Below are positions 34,565 to 42,314 of a DNA stretch of 50,161 bases, in pieces. The translations under genes and the position numbers were made by a program. Each line of letters opens with the position of its first letter. Positions within the stretch are counted from its first letter, which is position 1. The stretch spans positions 1 to 50,161 of the forward strand of contig CAYFSS010000017.1 of the NCBI GenBank assembly GCA_964345975.1, given 5' to 3'. The stretch is from CAYFSS01 sp964345975. Lineage in GTDB: Bacteria; Bacillota; Clostridia; Saccharofermentanales; Fastidiosipilaceae. The notes under the pieces were generated by a model, which saw nothing but the letters and a program-made list of their open reading frames with translations, searched no databases and had not been told where the DNA came from.

Positions 34565-36802
34565 GTGGAATTACAACTGAAACAAACCATTCCGCAAGAA
34601 CTACGCGATGCCTATGTCTTACCGCCCGAAGAAGACATTCTGTATGCCGTACTCCATCGTCTCGATCAGGCAGGGAAAGTGGATGAGACTGCAGTCTTCA
34701 TTGCAACCGATGAAACCATCACCATCGTGGAAGACGGTGTTCAAACGAAGTGGGGTCTTGATGAGTTTGCCTCTTATGGTGCAGAGCAAGGTGTCTATAG
34801 TGGGTATCTCTGGGCTGAGCATATAGATGACGGAGAACCTGTTTTGCTCTTGCGTTTTGCGGCACGAGATAAGGAACGATTCAATTACATTGCCCGAGCC
34901 CTGACCATGCTTCACAACGGTGAGGTCAAAGAGATCAAGGTCAAAGAGCGTGAGAAGCGTTGCGATGTTTGTGGCAGTGCTTATCGTGGCGCGAGCTTCT
35001 GCATGAATTGTGATGGTGGAACGTGGAACAACCTCCGCGGGGTGGTCAAGATGCTCAAGCCCTATCGCAAGAGCATGATCCGGATCGCTATCCCTGTCCT
35101 CCTCATCGCAGCCATCAGTGTTGGCCAGCGATTCTTGGAGCGTCATCTCATCGATGCCTATCTCATCCCCGGCGAGGGATCGTGGGTCACCGCGCTCATC
35201 ATCTTCCTCGTCGCTGCAGGGATCTTGGGCGTCATGCTTGCCTCATTCATGTACCGCGATTACGTCTCTAACCGCTTAGGCACGCAGCTTGCTGCAAACC
35301 TCCGCCAAGAAGTGTATGAGCAGGTCAATCGGATTCCTCAAGCCCAATTTGAACTCTATCAGGGCGGTGAGTTGATGCACCGCATCATGCATGATACGGC
35401 GATGATTCGTCGTTTCATCGAGATGTTCCTACCGATGGTCTTGAGCCAGGGAGTAACCCTCATTGCGACCTTCGTGACCATGATCCTCATCAGTCCTCGT
35501 TACTCGCTCATCGCCGTCCTTCTCATCCCGCCGGCAGCCATTCTCGTACGTTGGCTCCATTCTCGAGATATCCGTCTCTGGCGAGCTAGATGGCGGTTTG
35601 AAGATCGTTTGAGCTCACGCATTCAGGATGTCATCAGCGGTATCCGCATCGTCAAGAGCTATGGTCAAGAGGATAGGGAAAGTGAGCGTTTTAGAAATGA
35701 AGCATTCCATCTAGGTCGCTTGACCACCAAATCCGAACTCTTCTGGGCGACGATTTACCCCTGGGTGACCTTGCTCATGATGGGCGGAACGATCTTGGTG
35801 ACAGGCTTCGGTGCCATCGATGTTCTGGATGGCAAGATGACTGCCGGGACCTTGAATCAGCTCTTAGCTTATACGGGGATGCTTTTTGGTCCCATTGGAT
35901 TCTTGACGCGCTTGCCTCGAATGCTCATGCGACTCAACACATCGCTCAATCGTATCCAAGACATCATGGATGAGCCGCTCCATGAGCAAGAAAAGTGGCT
36001 TGACCTGCCGGAGGATGTTGCCGGTGAATTTGAGTTCGACGACATGAGCTTCGGCTATGCAAGCTATGAACCGGTCTTGGAAAACATCTCAACAAAGATT
36101 CGACCCGGTGAGAAGATCGGTCTGGTCGGTCGTTCCGGTGCCGGTAAATCGACCTTCGTCAATCTCGTCATGCGGCTTTACCAACCCGATGAAGGGGTCA
36201 TCTTGCTCGATGGTCAACCTTTGAATGAAATCAATCCCGAGAGCTATCACAAGCACCTGGGGGTCGTTCTCCAAGAGAGCTTTCTCTTTAGCGGGACCAT
36301 TGCCCAAAATATAGCGTATGCAGACCCGGGAGCCTCCCGTGAACGCATCATTGAAGCGGCCAAGATGGCCAATGCTCATGATTTCATCGTGTCTTTTCCG
36401 GACGGCTATGACAGCCGAGTCGGAGAACGCGGTCAACGTCTGTCCGGGGGTGAGCGCCAGCGCATAGCCATTGCACGTGCGATCTTGCACAAGCCTTCGA
36501 TCCTCATCCTCGATGAGCCAACGAGTTCGCTCGACATCGAGACTGAGTTCCAGATCCAAGAGGCGATGGAGCGTTTGACGAAGGGTCGGACGACCTTCAT
36601 GATCGCTCACCGTTTGGCGACCTTAAAAAACAGTGATCGGATCATGTTAATCGATGGTCATAAGATCGCGGAGTTCGGGACACACGATGAATTGATGCGT
36701 CGCCAAGGTCTCTACTATGACTTGGTTCTGGCCCAGCTTGAAATGCATAAGGTTGAACCTGAAACTTTGATCCTTGAAGAAACTGAGATGGCAAAGGCTT
36801 GA
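34565..36802 (+). CDS. ABC exporter half-transporter with N-terminal zinc ribbon
   Basis: A 745-residue ABC exporter, 9 bp after and clearly the partner of the preceding gene. The N-terminal 130 residues resemble in layout the first domain of the partner and end in a zinc ribbon (Cys133, Cys136, Cys146, Cys149). The membrane domain spans about 160-460. The nucleotide-binding domain has GRSGAGKST (about 521), LSGGERQR and ILILDEPTSSLD. It lacks the DUF1854 tail. It starts with GTG behind TAGGAG. The two half-transporters probably form a heterodimer; both ATP sites look intact by eye. Confidence 0.85.
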   Translation: MELQLKQTIPQELRDAYVLPPEEDILYAVLHRLDQAGKVDETAVFIATDETITIVEDGVQTKWGLDEFASYGAEQGVYSGYLWAEHIDDGEPVLLLRFAARDKERFNYIARALTMLHNGEVKEIKVKEREKRCDVCGSAYRGASFCMNCDGGTWNNLRGVVKMLKPYRKSMIRIAIPVLLIAAISVGQRFLERHLIDAYLIPGEGSWVTALIIFLVAAGILGVMLASFMYRDYVSNRLGTQLAANLRQEVYEQVNRIPQAQFELYQGGELMHRIMHDTAMIRRFIEMFLPMVLSQGVTLIATFVTMILISPRYSLIAVLLIPPAAILVRWLHSRDIRLWRARWRFEDRLSSRIQDVISGIRIVKSYGQEDRESERFRNEAFHLGRLTTKSELFWATIYPWVTLLMMGGTILVTGFGAIDVLDGKMTAGTLNQLLAYTGMLFGPIGFLTRLPRMLMRLNTSLNRIQDIMDEPLHEQEKWLDLPEDVAGEFEFDDMSFGYASYEPVLENISTKIRPGEKIGLVGRSGAGKSTFVNLVMRLYQPDEGVILLDGQPLNEINPESYHKHLGVVLQESFLFSGTIAQNIAYADPGASRERIIEAAKMANAHDFIVSFPDGYDSRVGERGQRLSGGERQRIAIARAILHKPSILILDEPTSSLDIETEFQIQEAMERLTKGRTTFMIAHRLATLKNSDRIMLIDGHKIAEFGTHDELMRRQGLYYDLVLAQLEMHKVEPETLILEETEMAKA

Positions 36803-37122
36803 CCCCTTGGTATGTCTACATCCTAAGTTGTGACGATGCGAGTCTGTATACGGGGGTAACGACCGATCCCCATCGTCGCTTGCGTGAGCATCGAACAGGG
36901 ATAGGGGCTAAATATACCCGGGCTCGCCACGTCGACGGTCTGGTTTATTTGGAGCACTTTGCAGATCGTAGCAGTGCCCTCTCGCGCGAGTGGGCGATCA
37001 AGGCTTTATCACGTCACGAGAAGGATGCGCTCATTGCCGGTGCTCACAATGAACTTGCTGAGCACCTCGATGCAGAGATTATCGCTCGGGACGACCTCTG
37101 CGCTGACGATCTCTGCTCTTAA
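36799..37122 (+). CDS. small GIY-YIG nuclease-domain protein (YhbQ-like)
   Basis: A 107-residue single-domain protein of the UPF0213/YhbQ group. The fold's motifs are WYVYILSCDDASLYTGVTTD (the GIY-YIG strands, here VYI and YTG), the conserved arginine in HRRLREH, and GAKYTR, with a late Glu in SREWAIK. Members are DNA repair-like nucleases of unclear role. The start is TTG, overlapping the stop of the ABC gene (TTGA), so translation is coupled. No independent ribosome binding site of note. Confidence 0.82.
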   Translation: MTPWYVYILSCDDASLYTGVTTDPHRRLREHRTGIGAKYTRARHVDGLVYLEHFADRSSALSREWAIKALSRHEKDALIAGAHNELAEHLDAEIIARDDLCADDLCS

Positions 37123-37149
37123 GGGTAACCGTTAGCTCTTACCCTTAAG
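37118..37149. terminator. bidirectional terminator hairpin
   Basis: CTTAAGGGTAA and TTACCCTTAAG form a perfect 11-bp stem with a 10-nt loop. It overlaps the stop codon of the GIY-YIG gene and faces the convergent MFS gene; the minus strand has a TTTTG tract beyond the stem. Confidence 0.75.
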
Positions 37150-37167
37150 ACTCAAAAGCCCTCCGCA

Positions 37168-38373
37168 TCATCTTTCTTCTGCTGAAATCGGCAGGAGCAA
37201 ACTGAACCCCGCCCCGAGCACTGTGATGATAGCGGTCACCATGAAGCCCAGCTTGTAGGTATCACCGGCAGCAGCAACAAGGAAACCCATCAACTGAGGT
37301 CCTGCAAACATCCCTAGACTATAGATGGACTGGAACGTGCCCATCGCCGTCCCACGGCGACCTGGTACGATGCGCCGTACGGCGTTTGCCATGAGCAGGG
37401 GGGTCATGACGCCGCGTCCAAGGCCCGATATGGCGTAGAAGATTGTAAATGCAGCCACACCCTTAATGTAGGGAAGGGCAAACGCATGGAGTGCGAGCGC
37501 TAAGAAACCAAAGACCAAGAGGATCCTATCGCTCTTTACTGAGCTCGAGCGCTTAGCGATGTAGGATTGAGCGACTAGCCCCATGGCAGTGAAGATAGCC
37601 GATAAGATCCCAAGATAAGGTCTGGGAAGTCCGGCAGCGGTTGCTACATTGGCGGAGAAGCCTTGGACGGTAGCAAAGACGGTGAAGAAAGATACCGCCA
37701 TCAATGCGCTACTCCAGAGTAATTCTTTCTGAAAGAAGACGGTACGAAAAGATGGCAGCTCATCTTGATACTCTTCGATCACATCATAGCCGGCCATGTC
37801 ATGTGAAATAAGAAAGATCAACGTTGCCAGGACGCCCAGGACACTCGACACAATAAACAGACCGTTGATCCCGATCCAATCGACCAAGACGGAACTCATG
37901 AGGTAGGCGAGGAGTAAACCTGCAGAGTTTGCGGCATTGATGGTCCCCATCTTGCGATTCGTTTCGCCTCGCGTGGTGTTTTGATAGAAGACGGTGATGG
38001 ATACCCAAGTGCTGGAGGCTACGCCGGCTAAGAAGCGGGCAAATAGGATGGCCATAGGAACTTGGACATAGCGTAAGAGCAAACCCGGGATTACCACGAT
38101 GATCAAGCCCGCCAAGATCACCGGGCGATGCTTGCCGTTTCTATCGGCGTAGGCTCCCAAGGGGATTCTGATTAAGAGTTGGCTGAACCCGTAAGCTCCC
38201 GTGATGCTCCCAATGAGTTGAGAAGAGATCTGTAGACCCTCGAGCCAGGGCGTGAAGTAGGCGGTGTACATATACTGAGAACACCAGAAGAGAACGGTCA
38301 TCAGGAGATAACGCGTATTCAAGGAGAAAGGTGGGCTACCGGATCTCTTGAAGGATAGCTCCGGATCGGTCAT
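37168..38373 (-). CDS. MFS transporter
   Basis: A 401-residue major facilitator protein with about twelve hydrophobic segments. The loop after TM2 reads RIPLGAYADRNGKHRP, a form of the family's GxxADRxGRR motif. The early part (VLFWCSQYMYTAYFTPWLEGL) resembles drug or sugar-phosphate carriers, but I cannot name the substrate. The ATG has AGTAGG upstream. It is transcribed away from the GH35 gene across a 204-bp region with an inverted repeat, so shared control is possible. Confidence 0.8.
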   Translation of the reverse strand: MTDPELSFKRSGSPPFSLNTRYLLMTVLFWCSQYMYTAYFTPWLEGLQISSQLIGSITGAYGFSQLLIRIPLGAYADRNGKHRPVILAGLIIVVIPGLLLRYVQVPMAILFARFLAGVASSTWVSITVFYQNTTRGETNRKMGTINAANSAGLLLAYLMSSVLVDWIGINGLFIVSSVLGVLATLIFLISHDMAGYDVIEEYQDELPSFRTVFFQKELLWSSALMAVSFFTVFATVQGFSANVATAAGLPRPYLGILSAIFTAMGLVAQSYIAKRSSSVKSDRILLVFGFLALALHAFALPYIKGVAAFTIFYAISGLGRGVMTPLLMANAVRRIVPGRRGTAMGTFQSIYSLGMFAGPQLMGFLVAAAGDTYKLGFMVTAIITVLGAGFSLLLPISAEER

Positions 38374-38415
38374 AAGAACCTACTTTCCAAATCGACTTGC
38401 TCTCGATCTTGTTTG

Positions 38416-38434
38416 CTTCGATGGTGGATCGAAG
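38416..38434. promoter_or_regulatory. inverted repeat CTTCGAT-N5-ATCGAAG, operator candidate
   Basis: A perfect 7-bp dyad with spacer GGTGG lies in the divergent region between the MFS carrier and GH35 beta-galactosidase. It is too far from either 3' end to be a terminator. It could bind a dimeric sugar-responsive regulator controlling both genes. Further ATCGAT/ACGAT half-sites occur just downstream. Confidence 0.4.
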
Positions 38435-38577
38435 TTTACTTATTCTGCGACGATAGATCATTCCATCGATTCAACGATTTCAATGCCGTTAAATTTACAA
38501 AGTCACCGTAGTTTACCAAAGCCATCTCAAAACTTGTTACAATTTTAGACAACCTAAGAAACACGAAGAGGTGACGA

Positions 38578-40344
38578 ATGAAACTAGAACTAAAGGACAA
38601 GCAGTTTTACCTGGAAGGGGAAAAATTCCAGCTAATCTCAGGTGCGATGCATTACTTCCGTATCCATCCGGAGTACTGGGAGGATCGCCTGCGTAAACTC
38701 AAGGCATGCGGCATGAATACAGTCGAGACGTATGTGCCTTGGAACATGCATGAACCGGTGGAAGGTCAGTTTGATTTTGACGGTATAGCCGATGTCGAGC
38801 GATATATCCAAATTGCTTCCGATCTTGGCCTCTACGTCATCGTCAGACCCAGCCCCTATATCTGTGCGGAGTGGGAATTTGGCGGTTTGCCTGCTTGGCT
38901 CTTGGCTGAGCATGACCTCCGTCTCAGAACAGCCGATCCTCTCTACCTTGAGAAGGTCAAGGCTTATTATGAGGAACTTATACCGCGCTTCGTACCGTTT
39001 CAGACAACAAACGGTGGCAAACTCCTAGCCTTCCAAATTGAAAATGAATATGGCAGTTATGGCAATGACAAGGAATATCTCGGATTCCTCCGTGATACCA
39101 TGATCGATCTTGGGATCGATGTCCCACTCTTCACCTCTGATGGCGGATTAGAGCTCATGCTCACCGGTGGGACCATAGACGGCGCCTTTGCTACGGTAAA
39201 CTTCGGTTCACGCCCGGACGAAAACTTCGAAGCCCTTGATACTTATTTCCCGGAAGCACCACACTGCGTCATGGAATTCTGGAATGGTTGGTTCGATCAC
39301 TGGAAAGAACACCACCATACGAGAGACCCCCAGGATGCTGCAGATACGTTCAAGAAAATGCTGTCTGATGGCACCCACGTGAATTTCTACATGTTCCATG
39401 GCGGGACCAATTTCGGATTCTGGAACGGGGCAAATCATGGAAATGGCTATGAGCCGACCATCACGAGCTACGATTACGATGCGCCGCTTAGTGAAGCGGG
39501 TGATCTGACGAAGAAATATCACTTGGTACGAGACATTATCACGGAACATACAGGGAAAACCCCGGAAGAACCCCCGGCAGATACGCCCAAACAAGCCTAT
39601 GGCAAAGTGGACTTAACAGAATCTATCGGTCTCTTTGATGTTTTGGAGCAGATCAGTGAGCCGATCCATGATGCTTATCCGCGTTCCATGGAACAGTATG
39701 GCCAAGGCTATGGTCATATTCTCTATCGCACGAACGTCAAGAATGTTTCGGGCAAGCACAAGCTACGGATACAAGATGTCCATGACCGTGCCGTCATCTT
39801 TGTCGATGGCGAATATCAGGGGGTTATCGATCGCTGGATGGAAGATCCCGCACTTGAGATTGAAGTTAAGCCTGGAGGCACGAAGGTTGACATCCTGGTT
39901 GAAAATATGGGCCGCGTTAACTACGGTGCTCATCTCTACGATCCCAAGGGAATCACCTATGGAGCCCTCCTCGATTATCAGTACCTCTCGAACTGGTGCG
40001 TGTATCCCTTGCCGCTCGACAATCTGGAAGCCATCGATTGGTCAGGCGCCGGTGACCCCAAGGAGCGAGGTGCTGCTTTCTATCGCGGAACTTTCACCGT
40101 AGACAACGTCGCGGATACGTTCATGACCTTTGCCGGATGGGAGAAGGGCCAAGCCTACATCAATGGCTTCAACCTCGGACGCTATTGGGAAGCCGGTCCA
40201 CAAAGAACCCTTTATGTCCCGGCCCCTATTCTCAAAGAAGGTGAGAACGAACTCATCCTCTTTGAGGTCGGTACGGTAGAGAAACCGGAAGTCGAGTTCT
40301 TAGCTGAGCCTGACCTCGGTCCAACAGACCCCCCGACTGCATGA
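38578..40344 (+). CDS. GH35 beta-galactosidase
   Basis: A 588-residue GH35 enzyme. The catalytic TIM barrel contains GAMHYFRIHPEYWEDRLRKLKACGMNTVETYVPWNMHEP, the acid/base Glu157 in FQIENEYGSYG and the nucleophile Glu233 in CVMEFWNGWFD. C-terminal beta domains follow, with the typical GRYWEAGPQRTLYVPAPIL ending. Length and layout match the streptococcal BgaC type, which removes beta-1,3-linked galactose from Gal-GlcNAc or Gal-GalNAc ends. No signal peptide is visible. GAGGTG precedes the ATG. Maf overlaps its stop by 4 bp. It would act with the hexosamine kinases, which take up the GlcNAc or GalNAc released. Confidence 0.92.
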   Translation: MKLELKDKQFYLEGEKFQLISGAMHYFRIHPEYWEDRLRKLKACGMNTVETYVPWNMHEPVEGQFDFDGIADVERYIQIASDLGLYVIVRPSPYICAEWEFGGLPAWLLAEHDLRLRTADPLYLEKVKAYYEELIPRFVPFQTTNGGKLLAFQIENEYGSYGNDKEYLGFLRDTMIDLGIDVPLFTSDGGLELMLTGGTIDGAFATVNFGSRPDENFEALDTYFPEAPHCVMEFWNGWFDHWKEHHHTRDPQDAADTFKKMLSDGTHVNFYMFHGGTNFGFWNGANHGNGYEPTITSYDYDAPLSEAGDLTKKYHLVRDIITEHTGKTPEEPPADTPKQAYGKVDLTESIGLFDVLEQISEPIHDAYPRSMEQYGQGYGHILYRTNVKNVSGKHKLRIQDVHDRAVIFVDGEYQGVIDRWMEDPALEIEVKPGGTKVDILVENMGRVNYGAHLYDPKGITYGALLDYQYLSNWCVYPLPLDNLEAIDWSGAGDPKERGAAFYRGTFTVDNVADTFMTFAGWEKGQAYINGFNLGRYWEAGPQRTLYVPAPILKEGENELILFEVGTVEKPEVEFLAEPDLGPTDPPTA

Positions 40345-40952
40345 GTTCCATCCGTCTAATCTTAGCGAGCGCATCAGCTCGTCGTGCTGAATTATTGGAT
40401 GCTGCCGGAATTGATTTCCGGCAGTATGCCGTTCCACATGAAGAAGCTATGGATGAGCTTTATAAGGAAGCTCTGAGAGTTCATGAGCCGATCGAAGCAG
40501 CGAAAATAGCGATCACGGCTGTGGCTGTCGATAAGTACAAAACTGCATCGCAGCATTTAAAGACGAATGATCTTATCTTAACGGCCGATACGATTGTCTT
40601 CTATCGAGGTAAGATCCTGGGTAAACCAAAGGATCTCGAAGATGCAAGAGCAATGTTGCAGGAGATTGCAGGACAAGAACACCAGGTCTTGTCGGCAGTC
40701 TGTATAGGTCGAGCAGATGGCTATGACTCTTTTGTAGTAGAAAGCTCCGTCATCTTTCATCCTTATGATCATGATCCGGAAGCGCTTGAAAGTTACCTCT
40801 TGCAAGGCAGAGTTTTGGAATATGCCGGGGCCTATGGAATTCAGGATCCCGACTTCCCACTTGTCTCCGGTTATGTTGGAAGCTTGACGAACATCATCGG
40901 CTTACCGATGGATGAAACCCTGGGGTTGCTCAAGGACTTGATCTCCTCCTGA
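40341..40952 (+). CDS. maf: Maf-family nucleotide pyrophosphatase
   Basis: A 203-residue Maf protein, a nucleoside triphosphate pyrophosphatase acting on dTTP/UTP or modified nucleotides, once called a septum-formation inhibitor. Seen: SASARRAELL (SxxR motif, about residues 9-18), LTADTIV (about 81-87), the GKP turn, and YAGAYGIQD (about 158-166), which is the dTTPase/UTPase subtype. Its start overlaps the GH35 stop (ATGA). The gene is followed by nearly 800 bp without any gene. Confidence 0.9.
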   Translation: MSSIRLILASASARRAELLDAAGIDFRQYAVPHEEAMDELYKEALRVHEPIEAAKIAITAVAVDKYKTASQHLKTNDLILTADTIVFYRGKILGKPKDLEDARAMLQEIAGQEHQVLSAVCIGRADGYDSFVVESSVIFHPYDHDPEALESYLLQGRVLEYAGAYGIQDPDFPLVSGYVGSLTNIIGLPMDETLGLLKDLISS

Positions 40953-41740
40953 TGAAAATATGATGCATATTGCCTAGTATATGAAAGAGACATACTCAGA
41001 GTGCCTAGCAAAATGCACAAAGGAGAGCGCAAGCTTTGGTAATTAAGTAGAAGTGGGCTTGGTGTGCTTGACGTTCAAGATCAAAGATATTAATCTTCAG
41101 TCGTACTCTAGGGAAAACGAAAGGGAACCCGTACCACAACGCCACTGCATAATCGTAGTCGTGAAATGGTAGAGACAGCGAACCGAGAAGAGAGATCTTC
41201 GAACAACTGCATATAATACGTAGGACTTAGTGATACCTTGAAAACCATGTACTTGCGAACGAATTCGCTAAAATGTTTCCGAGAAATGACCATTCGGATC
41301 AGTAGTAGAACCACCGATCGAAGAGTACTATAAGAGACTAATCATTAAGTAACAGCTCATACATCGACTTGCTCCCAAACAAGTAACTACTAGAGACAAA
41401 TCCTTTCTAGAATGCATGAGCAAGGCTCATAAGACGACGTCATCTCCGAAACATACTCTTGAATTGGAAATTGAGACGTTCGCAGAGTCCAAAATAGATA
41501 GTGGGGATCGAAGACTTACGTAAAGATGCAAAGAGACCTATCTCTGCAAGTCAAACTGAACATTCAAAGTGTGAGAGACATTTACCTGGATGAATTAGAT
41601 TGATAAAAAGAGTTTCGCAAGATGGCGAAAGTCGTGCAGGAGAACTCAAGATTCGTTAGAGTACAGAAGCCCGAACCTTAAAAAAGTTCGGGCTTTGTTA
41701 TGTCTATAATTAAGGTGGATTAGCCGCGCAGCAAGCAGCT
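40953..41740 (+). ncRNA. candidate large structured noncoding RNA region
   Basis: This 788-bp stretch lies between the 3' ends of convergent genes, where promoters are not needed and gaps are usually short. No frame reads like protein. The word AGAGAC occurs exactly six times (40986, 41171, 41333, 41392, 41532, 41574), against about 0.2 expected. Local hairpins include AGAGC-GCAA-GCTTT and GAAGA-GAGA-TCTTC (both with GNRA loops), ATGAGC-aag-GCTCAT, GCGAA-cgaa-TTCGC, TTTCGC-aagatg-GCGAAA, TACCA/TGGTA enclosing ACTGC/GTAGT, and GCAG plus AGATAG against CTATCTCTGC (41482-41548). A strong hairpin ends it. Short hairpins occur by chance, so only the repeats, position and terminator carry weight. 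Possible start: TTGATC and TATGAT (40938-40964, 15-bp spacer). It could be a known ornate RNA class or new. Confidence 0.5.
41667..41695 (+). terminator. terminator at the end of the noncoding block
   Basis: AAGCCCGAAC and GTTCGGGCTT form a perfect 10-bp stem with a 9-nt loop, followed on the plus strand by TTTGTTATGT. The minus strand has no T tract after the stem, so it mainly serves the plus-strand transcript, though it sits 45 bp from the hpt stop. Confidence 0.75.
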
Positions 41741-42304
41741 TTAGACCTCACGGCTTTGTTTCAAGTTCTTGAATAATCCCAAAGTATATTCAGCGATAAA
41801 GGGGAGCTGACGCCCCTTTTCTTTGATGTCCATACCATAGCCTACGACGCGACGTTCATCGATCTCGAAGCCTTGATAGGTTACGGGTAGGTCGAGGAGA
41901 AGTTGATTTGGATTGACCAGCAAGGTGCAGAGGTTCACGCTTTTGGGATTTCTATCTTCCAAGATCTGAAGCATGTAATTGGTGGTTAAGCCGGTGCGAA
42001 GGATTTCCTCGATGACGATGATGTCACGACCTTCCAAGTCAAATTTGACGTCTCGCTCGATGCGTAAGATCCCGGCATCCTGACTGGAAGCCTGGTCGCC
42101 ATAAATGCCCAGAAAATCAAAATGATGCGGGATGGTGATGGCGCGACTAAGATCTGAAAGAAAGAAGACACTTCCTTTGAGCATGGCGATGAGGATGGGA
42201 TAGCTGCCCTCATAGTCGCGACTGATCTGCGCTCCTAATTCCTTGACGCGGGCTTGAATTTGCTCAGCAGTGAAAATGACATTGAAATGTTCAGCCGTCA
42301 GCAT
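41741..42304 (-). CDS. hypoxanthine phosphoribosyltransferase-like protein, altered active site
   Basis: A 187-residue protein of the HPRT family, which makes IMP or GMP from the base and PRPP. Family parts are clear: FTAEQIQARVKELGAQISRDY, MLKGSVFFLSDL (residues 41-52), GRDIIVIEEILRTGLT and GFEIDERRVVGYGMD. But the PRPP motif, normally EDIIDTG or EDILDTG, reads EEILRTG: the aspartate that acts as general base is Arg103. The base-binding DKP-like segment reads VNP (130-132), losing the usual Lys. So catalysis may be lost or changed. The ATG at 42304 has AGGAGGT 5 nt upstream. It lies 10 bp after the kinase-like gene, as one operon. Confidence 0.82.
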   Translation of the reverse strand: MLTAEHFNVIFTAEQIQARVKELGAQISRDYEGSYPILIAMLKGSVFFLSDLSRAITIPHHFDFLGIYGDQASSQDAGILRIERDVKFDLEGRDIIVIEEILRTGLTTNYMLQILEDRNPKSVNLCTLLVNPNQLLLDLPVTYQGFEIDERRVVGYGMDIKEKGRQLPFIAEYTLGLFKNLKQSREV

Positions 42305-42314
42305 ACATACCTCC

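Noticed and set aside
41108..41314. 68-codon minus-strand frame inside the noncoding block
   Set aside because: Isolated, no ribosome binding site, no family resemblance; the block as a whole does not look coding.
41611..41647. Resemblance to group II intron domain V (GAGTT..GAAA..AACTC) near the end of the noncoding block
   Set aside because: The helix lengths, bulge and catalytic triad do not fit domain V, the segment folds better as a simple TTTCGC/GCGAAA hairpin, and there is no intron-encoded protein.
40953..41740. RNase P RNA, tmRNA or 6S RNA as identity of the noncoding block
   Set aside because: I looked for the conserved RNase P core strings, a tRNA-like CCA end with a tag frame, and the 6S open-bubble layout, and found none.
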